From Pegea sp. RAD2-039 (Eukaryota > Chordata > Thaliacea > Salpida > Salpidae): 64,000 nucleotides of DNA. Both the position numbers and the translations under genes were made by a program. The notes below the pieces were generated by a model. It was not told the origin of the DNA. It ran no database searches and saw only the letters and a program-made list of their open reading frames with translations. The stretch spans positions 1,736,001 to 1,800,000 of the forward strand of contig JAQGEQ010000071.1 in assembly GCA_034620365.1 (NCBI GenBank), in the 5' to 3' direction. Shown in pieces: positions 24,787-39,700 of the stretch. How positions within the stretch are numbered: the first letter of the stretch is position 1; the number at the start of each line of letters is the position of its first letter.

Positions 24787-27700
24787 TCATTCTTTTGGCG
24801 ATTTAACACGTAGCTGACGTAAGACGGCCTTGAAATAAGTGACCATGTCACGAAGCGAGGTGTGTAGAGTGAGGGTTATCCCGCTCAAGGCTTCAACAGC
24901 ACCAAAGAAATCTGCACAAAAAGATATTCGAGTTAGATGTTGTTGGTGATGAGATTGAGATGATGTGATGAAACGACGACAGAGAAGTTTGTAAAAAAGT
25001 TGTTCATGTTCTGATGATTTAGTAGAATGCATGAATGAGGTTCCGGAATTTCCTCTTTTCAAAATGTTCAAAGAAATTTTTAGCTTTTAAGAAAAACTTG
25101 AAACACAAAATTGTGAATCACATTCGAGTTAAATCATTCATAAAAATGACAAATTGACAACTAAGTTGATCAATCAAAATATGAATTGTGAATAACAAGC
25201 ATTTAAACATGTCACAAATATTGACTTTTCAGTACAAGGTCAAATTTTCTTATCAATAATTTCTATAATGTTCTTGAACAATCAACAGTTTGCAAAATAA
25301 CTAAAGTAGAAACACAAGGAGTGGAAAACAGAGGAATCACCAACCAACCAATCGACCGACAGGTAGAAGAATGCTTGTTGTAAGTTACTACTCACCTTTA
25401 TCTTCAACTAGCAACTTAGTTGACTTGTCCCATAAACTGTGCGAATGTGTGAGGTGATTAACTACGAGATGATATTGTCGGAAATATTCGAAACTTTTTA
25501 CAGAAAAAACTGAATTGCTGTTAGATGGCGAAGACATTGATTTGCCAACCTGAAAATAACAAGCAGAGGTTGAAGAGTTTCACACCAACTAACATCTATC
25601 TCAGTTTCATCACTTAATTTGTGAACATTTATAAATGGCAGCTTAAATTGAAGTAATTTGAAAAATATTTCTGCTGAATTTATTTCACTTTTTGATAAAA
25701 TCTTTTCATTATCACCAAAAAAATGCAACTTTCTCGACATCAAAGAAAGAATTTCAAATAGTACCTGAGTAGAACTAGAAACATGTTCGCTTGCTCCACT
25801 ACAAGTAGAACCAGCAGCAGGAGATGGTCCAGCAACAACCACACCACCATAAGGAGATGGTACCGCTGGTGAATTAGGAGATAGCATACTGGTGTTGGGT
25901 TGCTGGTTGTTTGGAACTTGGTTTGAACGCCACGGCGAAGGTGTACGATTGACTTGTACCTGCTGCTGAAGAAGAAGGTTTTTCAGTTCAAGTTTTTGCA
26001 GCAAAACAAGTTTGTTGGTTATTTAATTGAAGTAAAGATGTTAGATGAGATTTCAAATGAGGTTTTTATGTGAGGATAATGTAATTGAGATGAGTTCTCA
26101 ATATTGAGATAAGATGAAATTTACAAGTAGAAAATAAATTCAATAAATATTTCGAATAAGAAGTTTGAAGCATGTAAGATGTGCAACAAAATAAATAGAA
26201 AGATGAAAGCAAATAAATGATTTTAACTGAAGATGAAGGGATCAAAATTGAAGTTTAATCTCATACAGGGTAGCGAGTGAAAGTTGTTTATGTGTTGTCT
26301 ACTACTGCTACTGGAAACAACTTATTGAAATATGAAGATCAACTTCAAGTTCTATCAGTTGATAGATGTTGAAGTTAGTGGTGAGATGAAGACATAGATG
26401 GTTATGAGGTGGAAGGTGACTTTCAGCAAGTTTTAGTGGTTTCAAGATGAAAACATTCTAGAACTCACTTTACATTGCTCTAAGAGCAATTCCAGGTTTT
26501 TGTTGCCAATTTCTCTCTTTAAGTTATAAATTCTGAGATGTAGAAGTGCTTCCGCACGTAAGCTGTAAAGACATGATCTGTTAATTCGTATAAACGCTAT
26601 TAGAAGATGTCAATCTAGTGAAGCCACATTTAGTGAGTTGAATGACATTTGCTGATGTAGAATGTTATTAATTAGAAAATAAAAGACAGAAATTGGTCAA
26701 TAAATGAAGATAAATGAAACCACCAAATGGTTTAGTGGGTGAATTTCGAAAGAGAGAAAATGTTTTATTTAAAAAGCTTCTTTTCTACTTATAGATTGAA
26801 AAGTGACAACTTTAAAGAGAATTGTAAATACCATGAGATGATCAGTCGGCGGAAATCCAAAGTATGTTGGTCTTCTTTCGATTTACGAATATGTTCATAC
26901 AACAAGATAGTCTGACCATACAGGTTTGCGGATGCTGTGGAAGATGATCTCTTCGAACTCCCGTTTTCGATTCCTTTTTCTGCAAAAACAAAACAACAAT
27001 TACTTTAAGAGAATTAATAACCAAGTTTATGAAATTGAAAGAAATAAAATGAAGAAGAATTCAAGATTTGTTGATGACTTGAAAAGATGATGACGATTGG
27101 CTGTTTAGACAATTAAAAGAAGAAAAAGGTTGAAAGATCTTCAGCAATAAAATTATCTCCTACTTTTTGGTCATTTTTTGAAAAATTAGAAAAAAGTTCT
27201 TATCCTTAAGGCATTGAAACGTTGAAGCTATTTTTATTTTAACCTTTAATCATTCTATAAATGAAAAATTTCAACAAAAAATCAGGCTTCTTACAAGAAA
27301 AAAAATCAATAAAGCCATAACGACAGTAAATAGGAAAATGGACAGACGACTAGTTCCTTCATGTTTAAGCCATCGAAAATAACAACAAAATAACCTTACT
27401 ATCATCAGCAGCAGTTACTTTTCAAGAATATTATCAAAATCTTTCACGTTTTTACACAACAAACTTTATACACTATGAACTAAAACTTCATAAGACTTTA
27501 AATAAAGGAGATTAGAAGAAGATGTTGGTTTCGGTTTTTCCGAATTTTCATCATCAGTAGGAATTGAAGCAACTTGTATGTTGAATAACAAAACTTCAGA
27601 AATATAAAAGAAGAAAATAGTTTGAAAGAAAAGTCAGCAAGTTGATGTAAGATGGTAAATGAAACAATGAAATGGTGAAACTACTGGTTGCTTCACCTGC

Positions 27701-30700
27701 TGTACAGTTTGAAGAAAAACCAGCAACAAATACAGTTGTTTTCAAGTTTAGTTTCAAAGTACTTTTTATTGAAGAAACATATCCGACTTTTCATCAATTG
27801 ACTTTCTAGTTGGTGATTAATATACAAATTGTTGGTCATCACAATTTAGCTAAATAATTCAGCAAAAAGCTTTGTGATGATTCAATTCACGAAAGTACTT
27901 GTAAAAGTTTGAAATTTTAATAGTATATAAGCGATAGAAAGACAAACAAATTTACTAAAAAGCAATCTCAACAAATCAAAGTTGTAGAAATATAACCGAA
28001 GAATTTTTATCTTTTAAAAACTAATTAATAAAATGAATTAAAATATGGCATTTGGGTTGAGACTTGTGTGGTTTACATGTCACCTTGGTAAAATGTGTGG
28101 GACTGAATATGGAGGAATTTGTTTCTGCTTATGTGTATAGTTAAGAATTTCAATAATAACAACTCCTTTTACAGGATAACTTTGAAACACAAAAAATATG
28201 AAATTAAATTCCAACTTCCAACTGAGTGAGTAGAAAATATTTGGTGATATAGATTTAAAAAGTTTGAAATTTTCAAATGATTACTTTTATATATACTAAT
28301 ATTTGAAATATATGAAAAAGTTCAAGTGAAAAGTAAAACAGCAAAGTGAATTGGCCAGTATTACCCACAAATCAAACATTTCCAACCTTACTTATTCATA
28401 TTTGAAGAAATTTACAATTGACGAGTAAAAACTACTAATCACGACACCAACTTCATATAATTAAGTGATTAAAAATTGTAAAAAGTATTCCATGAAATTA
28501 TCTAGAGAATTATGGTGGTTTTATTACGCGTAATTACTAAAAATATGCTAAAAGTAACAAGTTTCGAGTAATTACATCAGAAGCTAGCTACAAAAAGTTC
28601 TTTTATTATTGGCATGTGTGAGTTACAGCTGATAATCAAATGATATTTTATTATGAATAAATACTTTAATGAGATATAATAGTAAACTGAAAAAGTTCAT
28701 TGTAACAAAAAAACAAACAATTGTTTTATTCGAAAAAGAAGTTAATTGGTAATAACAAGATGAAAGCTTTCAACAACAAACGGTTTAATTACTTCACTTC
28801 TACTGATGTCCTTGTTTAATTACATCTAATTCCGTCTGCTAAAAAACCTACTAATAACTAACTTTTATCACGATTTGACTATTAGTGAATTTATTTGAAG
28901 AAACCATCAATCAAGTAAATGTTAATGAGAGTTTTTTTTAATCTAGCAGTAGTGTTTATGAGCTAAAGTTCCAAAAACCAACAAAAAGAAAAAAATATTT
29001 GAATAAAATTGAAAATATTTTGAAAAAATTAGATAATAGATATAATGGGGTGGAAACGAAGTGATTAGTTTTTAATTTTGTCAAAAGGAAGTTATGATAG
29101 AGTTTGAAATAGTTGAAGAATGTTGGAAGTTGATGTTTAGTGGAGATGTTAGAAAAATAATATTCGGAAATATGTTCAAGTTGATATTTCAGTGAAATAA
29201 ACAAATAAATTGAAGCAAAATAACTGATGTTTGCATCTCATACTGATTCCTTATATGAGATTGAATTAAATATAAGTACTTAATAGAGAGAGGAATTGAG
29301 AAGCAACCAAGCGTGCTAGTCGGCTTTCAAAAGTTTTTTTGAGCAAATAAAGTGAAAAAGTCAGATGCAAGCAGCAGCAGCAGCAAAGTTTTGAGCAAAT
29401 CAATTTCACTTCCTACTTCTTTTCAACAGAATTGATTAGCACTTTTACACAACAACTCCCCTAACCTACTACTTAACACCAAACTTGATTTTATTAAGAT
29501 TTACAAAAAAACAAAAATTCAGTTAATGACAGAGGTAGCTGCTGCTGCTGTTGTAACAACAAACAACCAACCAGCTAAAGATATCTACAGTAGCAGTGAA
29601 TATACATAAATTAACTGGAATAATTTTCTTTAATATTTAATGGGTACCTTTAGAAGCAAGTACAACACTGTTGGTGTATTTAAACAGGGTTAGGATAAAG
29701 TTATTTATTTGTTTAAACTTTTAAGATCAAGTGAGTTGAAGTATTAATTGATGTTTTTATATTATGATAATGACATAGAAAGCCCCGAAAGAGACCAACT
29801 TCATGAAAGATGCGTTGTAAGCAAGTCAATAGTATACTTGAACAATTTCATCGTCTCATCATTATTAGGTGGAATGTTTACAAATGTAAATAAATATATA
29901 ACAAATAATAAACAAAAGACAATTTCTCTACTAAAAAAGCTTCAACTTGAAGTTTAACAAAAAGTTAGAATCTAATAATTTCAAGATAAGTCGATTAACA
30001 CTTTATTGATTATCTAATAATATAAAAGATTTCTCAAAGAAAAGAATGGATTCCAGGTAGAAAACCAGTTAAAAGAAAATGAAGATTATGAACTGACAAA
30101 ATGATATTGAAAAGTAGAATTGACAGCTGATTTCAAGTAGGTACTTGGAAACTAGTAAATACCATCCTAACTATTGTAACGTATAACCCTTCAAGTATAC
30201 AGGCCAACCACTTAGTACATGCCCATCCATAAAACATATAAAAACAAACCAATATATCAACACACAACAGCTAAAAATACAAAAACTGAATGAAGAGAAC
30301 AACAAGTACTAACCATTTTCAATTTCAATCATATGCCCGTTCATGGTGAACATCAAAGACGCTTCAAAGTAAAGCAGACCTCTACGAAGAGCAGAACCTT
30401 CAAGCCGAGAGTTGGTATCGAAAGCATCGGCTTCATGCTTCAATCTGATCCCCTCTTTACTGTAATCATCTGATTGCATCAATCTGGAATCAATTTGCAA
30501 TTGAACAAATTTTGTAATAGTTATCTAAGCAGCGAAACAATAAACAAATTGCTCTGTGTTCAAATATCATCACCACCAGCACATGTTTCATATACCCTCC
30601 TCCTTGTTTAGATAAAAAGTATCTCACCTCTCTTGTTCTGGCCAGCTGGAATCAGGTTCAGAAACCACTGTATTGCCCCTGGGTAGCGGATCATATAGCA

Positions 30701-33700
30701 GCTTGATCTGTACAAGAAGAATATTTGTTAGTTGATAAATCGTATGTGACATGAATCCAGTAAAGTTCTTTCAACTCATTTAAACTACAATTAAAAACAA
30801 TTAGTTTTCACAACTAGCTTTCATTGAATAAATGATAAGTTTCAAAACACTTACCTCCTCTTCTTGTTCTTCTACTTCTTGTAGGTATGCCTCACACGAT
30901 TTGTTAGTAACAGCATCTTGACAAAAACTGTAACAACACTCGGTCAAAAAACAGTCTTATGACCATACATAATATTATTCTATTAATTGATAAAAATAAA
31001 AACTATTTCTGTTATTTAGAAGAGTTTGTTGCTTTAACGGGGAAATATTCGGAGTATTTTGTACAAACAGGTTCAAACATGAGTAATTTCAGTCCAGTAA
31101 CAAACTAGTTGAAGAGTAATTTGCATGAAAACTAACTTTCTTCTGGGTTGGCTTGAACAAAATAGCTCTTCATTTCCAGCAGCATTATTCCCACTTCTTT
31201 TCTGTAAATTTAAAATCATTTGTTTATTTAAAGTTTCTAAAAATACGTCCACTTCAAAACTATTATAATTGGGACTTTATTTAATTTAATTAAACATATG
31301 CGCCCGGTTCTACTGTATTGTTTATTGCTATGTGAAGTTACATAAAAAAAATCGAGGTTGACAAATTGAATGGGTAACAGTAATCAATTAACTTTTATTA
31401 CTTAATTAACAAAAAGATGAGTAATAGATAGAACAATAGTTTCACTAAAATGCTTATATTCAATGAAAGAATCAAAGCTGAAGACACAAAATATTTGCAA
31501 AATCATAACCAGCGTTGAATTGAAAGTAGTGAATAAATCGAATTGAAAGAAATGTTTCATTTCATAAAAACATAAATTTGTGTTGAAATTGATATTTGAA
31601 GAAATTATTGAGAAGTATTTGGTAGTGAGCAGCTTAATTGCGCCATTTTTCATGTTAGTAGCAAGATTCTAAGTTCTATTTCATTGAGGAAATTAATAAA
31701 GCGATAATATTCTGAAAATATTTGAATATGAGAATTTATTCAATTAAATTCTGATGACGACAATAGATCACGTCAGAGGCAGGTAATTAAAAGATTATTA
31801 AATTATTTTGAAAAAATCACGTTGAAGTGAAGAGAGAATTAAACAGAATATTTGTGAAAATGTAAACTGTAGCACAACATTCATCTCGCTTATCAGTTAA
31901 TGTTTATAATTCTCAAAATTAAAATATTGAAAATAAGTTTTGTAATTCAAATAAGTGATGTTGAGAGTAAATGAAGAACTAGCATCAAGCAGGAATTAAA
32001 GACAAGATATATATCCTAAAATGATTTAGTTTTATATATCAGAAAACTCTTCTAGTCTTTGTTCATCAATTTCACGCTCTATTGATTTTTCTAACATCCT
32101 TACATTCACTTGCAAACATGAAAAAAAATTGTGAAATTCTCAAAATGACATCTCACAAATAAGGTTGAAAGAAATGATAAAAATACTAACATGTTGACTT
32201 GTAGATGAAATAGATAACTTTGCACGCTTCTTATACTGGTTGTAATCACTACGAGGTAAGATATCATCAGCAACATAGAAGCTATGATTGATTGTATGTT
32301 CGGTTTGTGGTGATGCTGAACACTTTCGCTTCAAATGCTGCTGAGAAGCTTGACTTGTACTAGCTGGGCACACCTGTCGACAATTCTTTATTATATACAA
32401 ATATATGGTAAAAATTTCAACAAATGGAACAGTTGGAAAGAAAATAGAATTGTTTTTATAATTATTTAATCATTTCGGCCAACTTTGAGGCTTAATGAGT
32501 ATTTCTGTAGATGATGTAAATGAAAAATAGAAATATTGTGAAATTTAACACTGAAGTGTTCTTGAAAATAAAACCGGATATGAAAATAATTTCAGCTGAT
32601 TGATTATTGAAGTAAAAATGATAGCAGCATCAGAAGCTTCCAGCTGATCATAGCTAGATTCAAATTTAAAGAATCAGAAGAAAAAAGAGTTGCAGAGTAT
32701 TAAGATGTTTGAAAAGATCTCACAATTGAATTTATAATAACTTATGACATTCAATGACAAGCATCTAATATTTGAAATAGTTGCTCAGTTACGAATAAAT
32801 ATGATTCTCAGCTTTTCTTTACTTAAAACATTAATTTTTGTCACAAATATCTGTTAAAATCTCTACAAAAAGTAATAATTAAAAAAACTTAAGAAATGTA
32901 ATTAGTTTAAAAAATGAACAAGTGATTTTGGCAGACAAACAATTAATCTCAAAAGTTTTTATTTGAATTTTTACAATTACAATTTAAGCATCGGAAAAAA
33001 CCTTGTTGAAATGCTGTGTAAAATCTACTGACAACACAACACCAATCGACATAAACTTATTTAATTTCGAAGGAAAGATTAAAAGCAGTAAAATGAAGCA
33101 GAAAACACCAAGAGGTTAGTTTCAGGTAAAACTCACTGTCACGTGATTGGCTTTGCGAATGATAGGAGGGCTCATCTCTGTGGTAGTAGATTGATGAGTG
33201 ATGGAGGACTCTTCATGCTGCTGTGGTAATCGTTTGGAGCTATTTCTTGAATGAACTTCTTTAAGAGGACGCTCTCGATCAGATTTTATCTTCTTCGTCT
33301 TCTTTTTAGACTTGCATCTTCTCGAAGAGTGTATGGTGATCTTCAGTGGACAGAACCAACAAGAGGCGTTGTCAGGTGGCAACTCGTTGCTAGGCTTGAA
33401 GTGCTTGCTGCTACTTGAAGATCGATCATCAGATCTTGATGGGCTCGATTCCCTAGCGATCTTCCTCTTGTGGTTTCCTTGTTTACTTATTTTAGCTTCC
33501 ATGTAGCCATAAGTAGTAGCAGTAGAGATGGAAGAGTCTTGTTGACGTTTGATACCTTGCGGATACTTGACAGCGAATTGGGAGGATTTTGAAGATGACT
33601 TTTCACCTCGAAAAATGTTCTGTGCTGATTTCACGAAATCTTCATGATCTTCTGAATGATCTTGATCGGAAGAGCAATTGGAAGAGTCTTGGCAATCAGG

Positions 33701-36700
33701 ATTATTGGGTGATTGGATGAAATTAGATGCATTGATGTAAAGATTTTCTTTTTTGCTGCTGCCAGATCTATGTTGATGGCGGCGAGTGTCTTTAGCACTT
33801 TTTCTCTTTGAAGTATTCTTCTTTGATGGCTCAGATCTATGAGTGGTTCGGACTGGGAGCGCTTTAGGTTTGACCCGGTCCTCATATCGATGTAGTTCAC
33901 TTTTAGGATGTTTAGGTCCTTTAGGTTGGTTAGGAGATTGAAGGGTAACTGCTGATGTAATTTCCTCATTTATACTCCCAGAGTTACCATGATTAAAAAA
34001 AGTTTCTGAAAAATATATTCAAAAGCATCGATTAGATGTTGTTGTTGGTGGTGTTAGTGGATGAAATAGTAGGTTTCTCTCGTGAAAGAGTAAATATTTA
34101 TTGAGTACTTGAACTTTAACAAACGTGCCAAGATTTGTGACGAGCTATGTTTAAATGTCGAAATGTTTTATATCTCAAGATGTGGTGGGGACAGAAGAGA
34201 TGAGGTCCTGCTCAGAAGTTTGTGGATTAAACAAGAATTGAATGAAAATGATAAAAAGTTGAAAGATTAGAGTGGGTTTGGAAAAGTATGAAGTTACAAG
34301 CTAATGGTTTCGTGCAGGCTATTAAACCGCTAAAGAGAATTGTCAGGTTGTTTGTGTGTACAAAGTTTTATCGACAGTATTCAGGTAGAACGACAAAACA
34401 AATCCTAAAGACGAGAAAAGAAAATTGATGAACATACCAGACTCATTTGGCGATTTGTGTTTGGCAAATGTACTGGTAGATGAAGTCGTAGCAAGTTTTT
34501 GATTATGATTGTTGCTGGTTCTTGATAGATTATTTACACTGAAAAATAAACGTTCATTGATTAGTGGTCGGGTTTGAATAGTCATTAGTCGAAGATGGAA
34601 ATATTATTGCAAGAAATTAAGATAAGCTGAAAGAAGTGTGCTTCAGTTCAAATACCAGTCATCACATCATCATAAAAAGTTTAAATCAATTACTCGTTAG
34701 TGATGTTGTTTGCTTCTTCACCCAGCTTCTTTGTTGCATCCATGTTTTTACTAGGAGCCTTGTACTTGTCATCATTCGCAGCTTTTTTATGTGGTAGGTA
34801 GTTTTCCAGCATCCATGGATTGTTTTCAGTTTTCTTTTTGTTGTCATCACCCCCAAAGAATTCTCTGTTTCTATAACACAAAATCAGGTAGAAATATTAA
34901 CTTTGTTTATTCCATTTGTAGTAATGTCTATTTTGGTTGCTGATATTTACATAAATCAATTTCAAATTATAATTAGTTACTAAAATTCCCAAAACTCATT
35001 CATAAATAATTAATTGAGGAAAAGCAACTAATAACACGATTTAGAGTAATAAAGTTTTGAAATGGGATAGGTAAAAATAACATTGTAGAATCAATAAAGT
35101 AAATATCCCTATCTTCTGTACGTCAATGTCTTGTTAATATCATTAAGTAGAAATTAGCAGTGTTGAATTGAACGTCATTAAAAAATATACTGACGTGAAA
35201 CGGAATCAACAATAAAAGTAGATAAATTAATATGTAAACATAAGAGGCAAGCTGTAAGTGCTGCTCATAAACACAAAAGATCTTTTAACCTTTCAACAAC
35301 GGCAGTATCAAGAGCGATTTGAGAACGAGCAGGAAGTGCAACAGGACGGCTTTCTACAAAAAAATCTTCATTACAAAGTGTTACTGATGAAATAATGAAG
35401 ATAAACTTACTGTTTTGTGTGTGTTTGTCACCCATCTCTACTTTAGGTGTTCGCTGAAAGTTAAAAAAAAAGTTTTAGTGAAATTCAGGCTTTAAAATGA
35501 GAAACAAAAATTAATAGGACTAGAGAGAAGTGATGTTGGCAATCAAACGAAAAGAAATTGTGATAATATTGAAAAAGTCAACTGAAATACTGATGCTGCA
35601 CATGAAAAGTTTCTTGCTAACAACTTCGTTTCTCTTCCACCCATCAACATGGTTGCGGGGGAGAGGTGGTGCTGCTGGTGAGTTTTATCAATGCTTGCTT
35701 GTTGTAGAGATAAAAGACTAAGTTGAAAAAGTATTTGGAAAATCCTATGATAGTTGAATGAATGAAGTGTTGTCCTTACACATTCGACAAGCTATTTGTC
35801 AATCGATTATCTACTTCTTGCAGCTTCATAAATTATTAAAGTTGGAGTGAAAAGCTAGCAAAGTAGATTGAAAAGTATCAACAAGGAAACATCTTTTGGT
35901 TATTAAGTGGACTGTAGATATATCACAGCACGCTCTACTGATTATTCAAGGTCGGTTTGCAAAATATTCTGAGTTGAAACAAGGAGATAAGAAATAAGCA
36001 AGCTAGTCAGTGCATTAAAGCGAGTAGTATTCAGTTTCAGTGTAACAACGGTTCGATTTTCAGTTTGAAACCATCAATCAAATGACCTAACTGCTTTAAA
36101 TCAAACAGATTTCAGATGTTTGCTCTTTGCTTAAATCCAACTAAACATCATTCTTGGTGGTGTAGAGGGTTAGTAGAGGTAGTTAAAGTAAACAGTTTGT
36201 TTCAGCTGACAAGAAATTTTCTTTCTTTATGTCGAAACTGTAGTTTTGGTCAATAGAAAATGATATCAGTTGAAATCAAAGGTGGAACAAACCCTTTGGA
36301 CTGAAGGTATAGAGAAAGTAACCGTTTAAATATAGTGAGCCTCATTTTATTTACATTAGAAGGAAGTTAGATTTGAAAAAAAAAATTTCAGAAATGCCAT
36401 TAACAAGAGGCTTTTAGCTTTCTTACTACAAATAAGAGGTTAAAGTGAAACAGGTTATTCAAAGAATCGAAAACAATTAAATGTAATTACATGCATCAAC
36501 ACATAAGCATCAGTCAAAACTCTTTCACTTCAGTCATGTTTTGTTTACTAAGTCGACAATAATTTCATCGCCATATAAGGTAATGGCGGAAGTTTGTATG
36601 TTGTAGAGTCGCTCAACGACTGAAAGATCACAATACTTAGTGGGTATTTAGTAAATACATTCAAAACTTGATAGCAAGGATTCGGTTTTAATTTTCAGGT

Positions 36701-39700
36701 GAAAATGTCAACTTTTATCGGACTATTTTAGATAAAAAAACCTCATAAAAAGTACAAAAATTATTTTAACGAAATCATTTAAACAAACCCTAAAGATAAA
36801 CAAACTGAAATAAGAAATAAAATCACATCAGCTGAAAGCAAGCAATCTGCAAATAATTCGATTAAAAGTAACACCACCTATCAGTTGTCAGTACATTTGA
36901 GCAGGAATTTGTAACATTTGATTAACTGAAGTTGACATTTGTCAGCTTGAAGGAGCTAACAAACATGGACAAGTAGTATATGAAGTTTTTGAAAACATTA
37001 CTTGGGTGACAAAAGCAGAAATTGTTTAACATTTCACTACCTGCAGAAAACAACTGAAAATAAACTCTGACAGGCCTAAGGCTTATTAGCAGAGTTAGAA
37101 GATTTGATGCTAGTTGGCTTAATAAGGAAATGTGGCTTGTCAGAAATCTTAATACTGATAGTGAACATCTTTCAAGAAAAATAAGAAAGAAAAGAAAACA
37201 ACTTGTAGAAAGTAACCACAAAAATCCACCAACAATCGATACAAATGCTTACACAGAAATCATGACTAAAAACAAAACATTTGATAATTTAATAAGAGAA
37301 AATAAATAATTAGTGATAATGAAACACGTGAATCGGTCAGAAGTATATCGGCATCATTACAACTTTAATCTGATTCCCAAAGGAGCATAAACAGAGCATA
37401 CAATGAAAAAACATCAGCGGCTTTCAACTACATCTGTATGCTACTCGTCACTTGCAAATTACACGTTTGCTCAAAATTCTCAATCAAAGAATTAAATCAA
37501 TAAAATAATTATTATCGAAGATACACTGATATCTAGAAGATCAAAATAAACAATAGATCAATTAAAGATTGAAGTTTCTTGCAAAAATCAATTAAACCTT
37601 TAAATACTAACCTTGGTTGAGTTGAACAAGCAACCCTTGATGGTAGGAACATTAAACAATTTCTATAAAAAAATATGAAAGATGAAGTAGTCTTTTGTTC
37701 GATTAAACAGCAAAATAAAGCTTAAAGCTAATAATATTATGCTTAAAAGTATTAACTACAGCAGAAATAAGCAAATCTCTTAAAAAGAAAAAGTGATTTT
37801 ACATATTACTTTTATTTTTTCTTACTTGATTATATAATTGAAAAATATATAAAAAAAATAATCAACATATGCATCTATAGCAGAGGAAATAGTGATTAGG
37901 GTAATATGAGGAAGTATGAGAAAAAAGGAAACAAAAACAATGAAAAAGCTTCATAGGATTTGTCAAAATTACAAGAAATGTTTGATTCCAGCTGACAAAA
38001 TTTGTTTAGATATAAAATAGATAAATGAAATATAAATTGAGAAATATGGTTGAAGTACCATCAGTCTTGCTTCAAACGCGCGTCGTCTTTTTGTTCGATC
38101 GAAATCCTTTAAAACAAATATTTTTCAGATAAAAGAGAATTTATGTGAAACTTTCAAGCGCTATGATATAGGACGTCAACTTAAAAATAATAATGATGCG
38201 GTTAATAATTTATTATGTGATTAATATTATTAATCGGATTAAAAAATACTTTTCAAAAACTGCCAAAAAACTTTAAAATCAAAAAAATGTTTCATTCAAA
38301 ATTAGAAAAAAAATTGCAATTCATGAAAAATTGCTTTTTAATTTAATGTAAAAAGTTACCTTGTCGTGGTTCATCTTGGAAAAAGTATCAGCTACACTCT
38401 CTGTTAAATAAAAAGGTGAATTAGAAAATGAGTAGATAAAAAATTGCTGTAAGTGCAGCTGTTAGCGTCAGAGAGAAAAGTTGTGGTTAACTTTGTGATA
38501 TCATATAATTGAATACAGCTTTATGAGTAAAAACATCGAAAGTAAATAGAAAGTTGTGTTTATGTCACCCACCCGAATCGATTACATCTTTCTAGGCTAA
38601 GTACGGTAGGGAATATTTGTTAATCTATTTGAAAGCTAACAATGGAAATCAACTTTGGAAATATTTGTTTCCAATTTAACAGTTTGTTAATAAAAGGGAA
38701 AAAAGTAAGATTTTGATATGATAGCTACCTCTGTTCATCTTAGAATCTAAATTTGAAAGACGAGTCGAATGTTTGTCTGACATATTCGAGTTTCTCTGAT
38801 AAAAGCCGTCACATCGACCACCTTCACTGTTCTTTGTCGGTTTTGTGCGATTTCTATTGATTAGAATGAATAATTTCAGTTTTGTAATTGACTATCTGTT
38901 AAAATTTGGCAACCTCGCGACGTTGTTTTCACTGATTGGTGTTAAAGTAGGATTTGAAAGATGATGATTGGGTTGAATCTTGTTGCAGTTTGAATTAACG
39001 GTTCTATTTCCACTTATTCCACTTTTTGAAACTATTCAAAGAGATTATTTCAAATTAAAAAACTTCAGCAAAACTATCACACAGCCCATACTGTCTTCAA
39101 AAGAACTTTTCACAAATATAATTGAACCAAAAAGGTCTAGTATTTTTTCAACCATAAATACAACAAATTAGTCATCGCTCTATTCAAGCAAACTAAAGCT
39201 ACTGAAAAAGTTGACAAATTTTCATTTACCTGAGTTTCGTTGAGCATTTTGTGATTTCAGATTAGATCCAATATAAGTACCAGCACTACTACCAGAATGA
39301 GAACCTACACTAGATCCAGAATGAGAACTCGTTTCCAGTGAGCTACTTGAATGTAAACTGCTTGATCCTCTAGATGTTCCATAGTACGAATTAGGGTAAG
39401 CTGTCAACATATGAAAAGCTATGTCGGTTGGTGGGAAGGTTTCTTGAAGAACATTGGTTAATGGATCGTTGTCAGTCTGAAAAAATAATTCAGCTTTTAC
39501 TTAAAAGAATTAAAAATTGACTAATTATTACAATGAATAAAAAGTAATTTTTATCAAACAAATTTTGTAATAAGTATAATTTTAAGCTCATACAATAAAT
39601 AAGCTAATACAGTATTTCTAAATTTCATTTATAAACTGTAAAAATTACATAAAACGTAATGATAATCAATAACATAAACAAAGTTAGATATCAAATTTAT

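Noticed and set aside
33312-33506. Open frame antisense to AFF exon 13
   Set aside because: Fully inside a long coding exon on the other strand; a shadow of that exon.
33631-33969. 112-codon minus-strand frame starting MRKLHQQ
   Set aside because: Wrong frame of AFF exon 13; another frame of the same strand stays open from 34005 to 33137 and joins its neighbours in phase.
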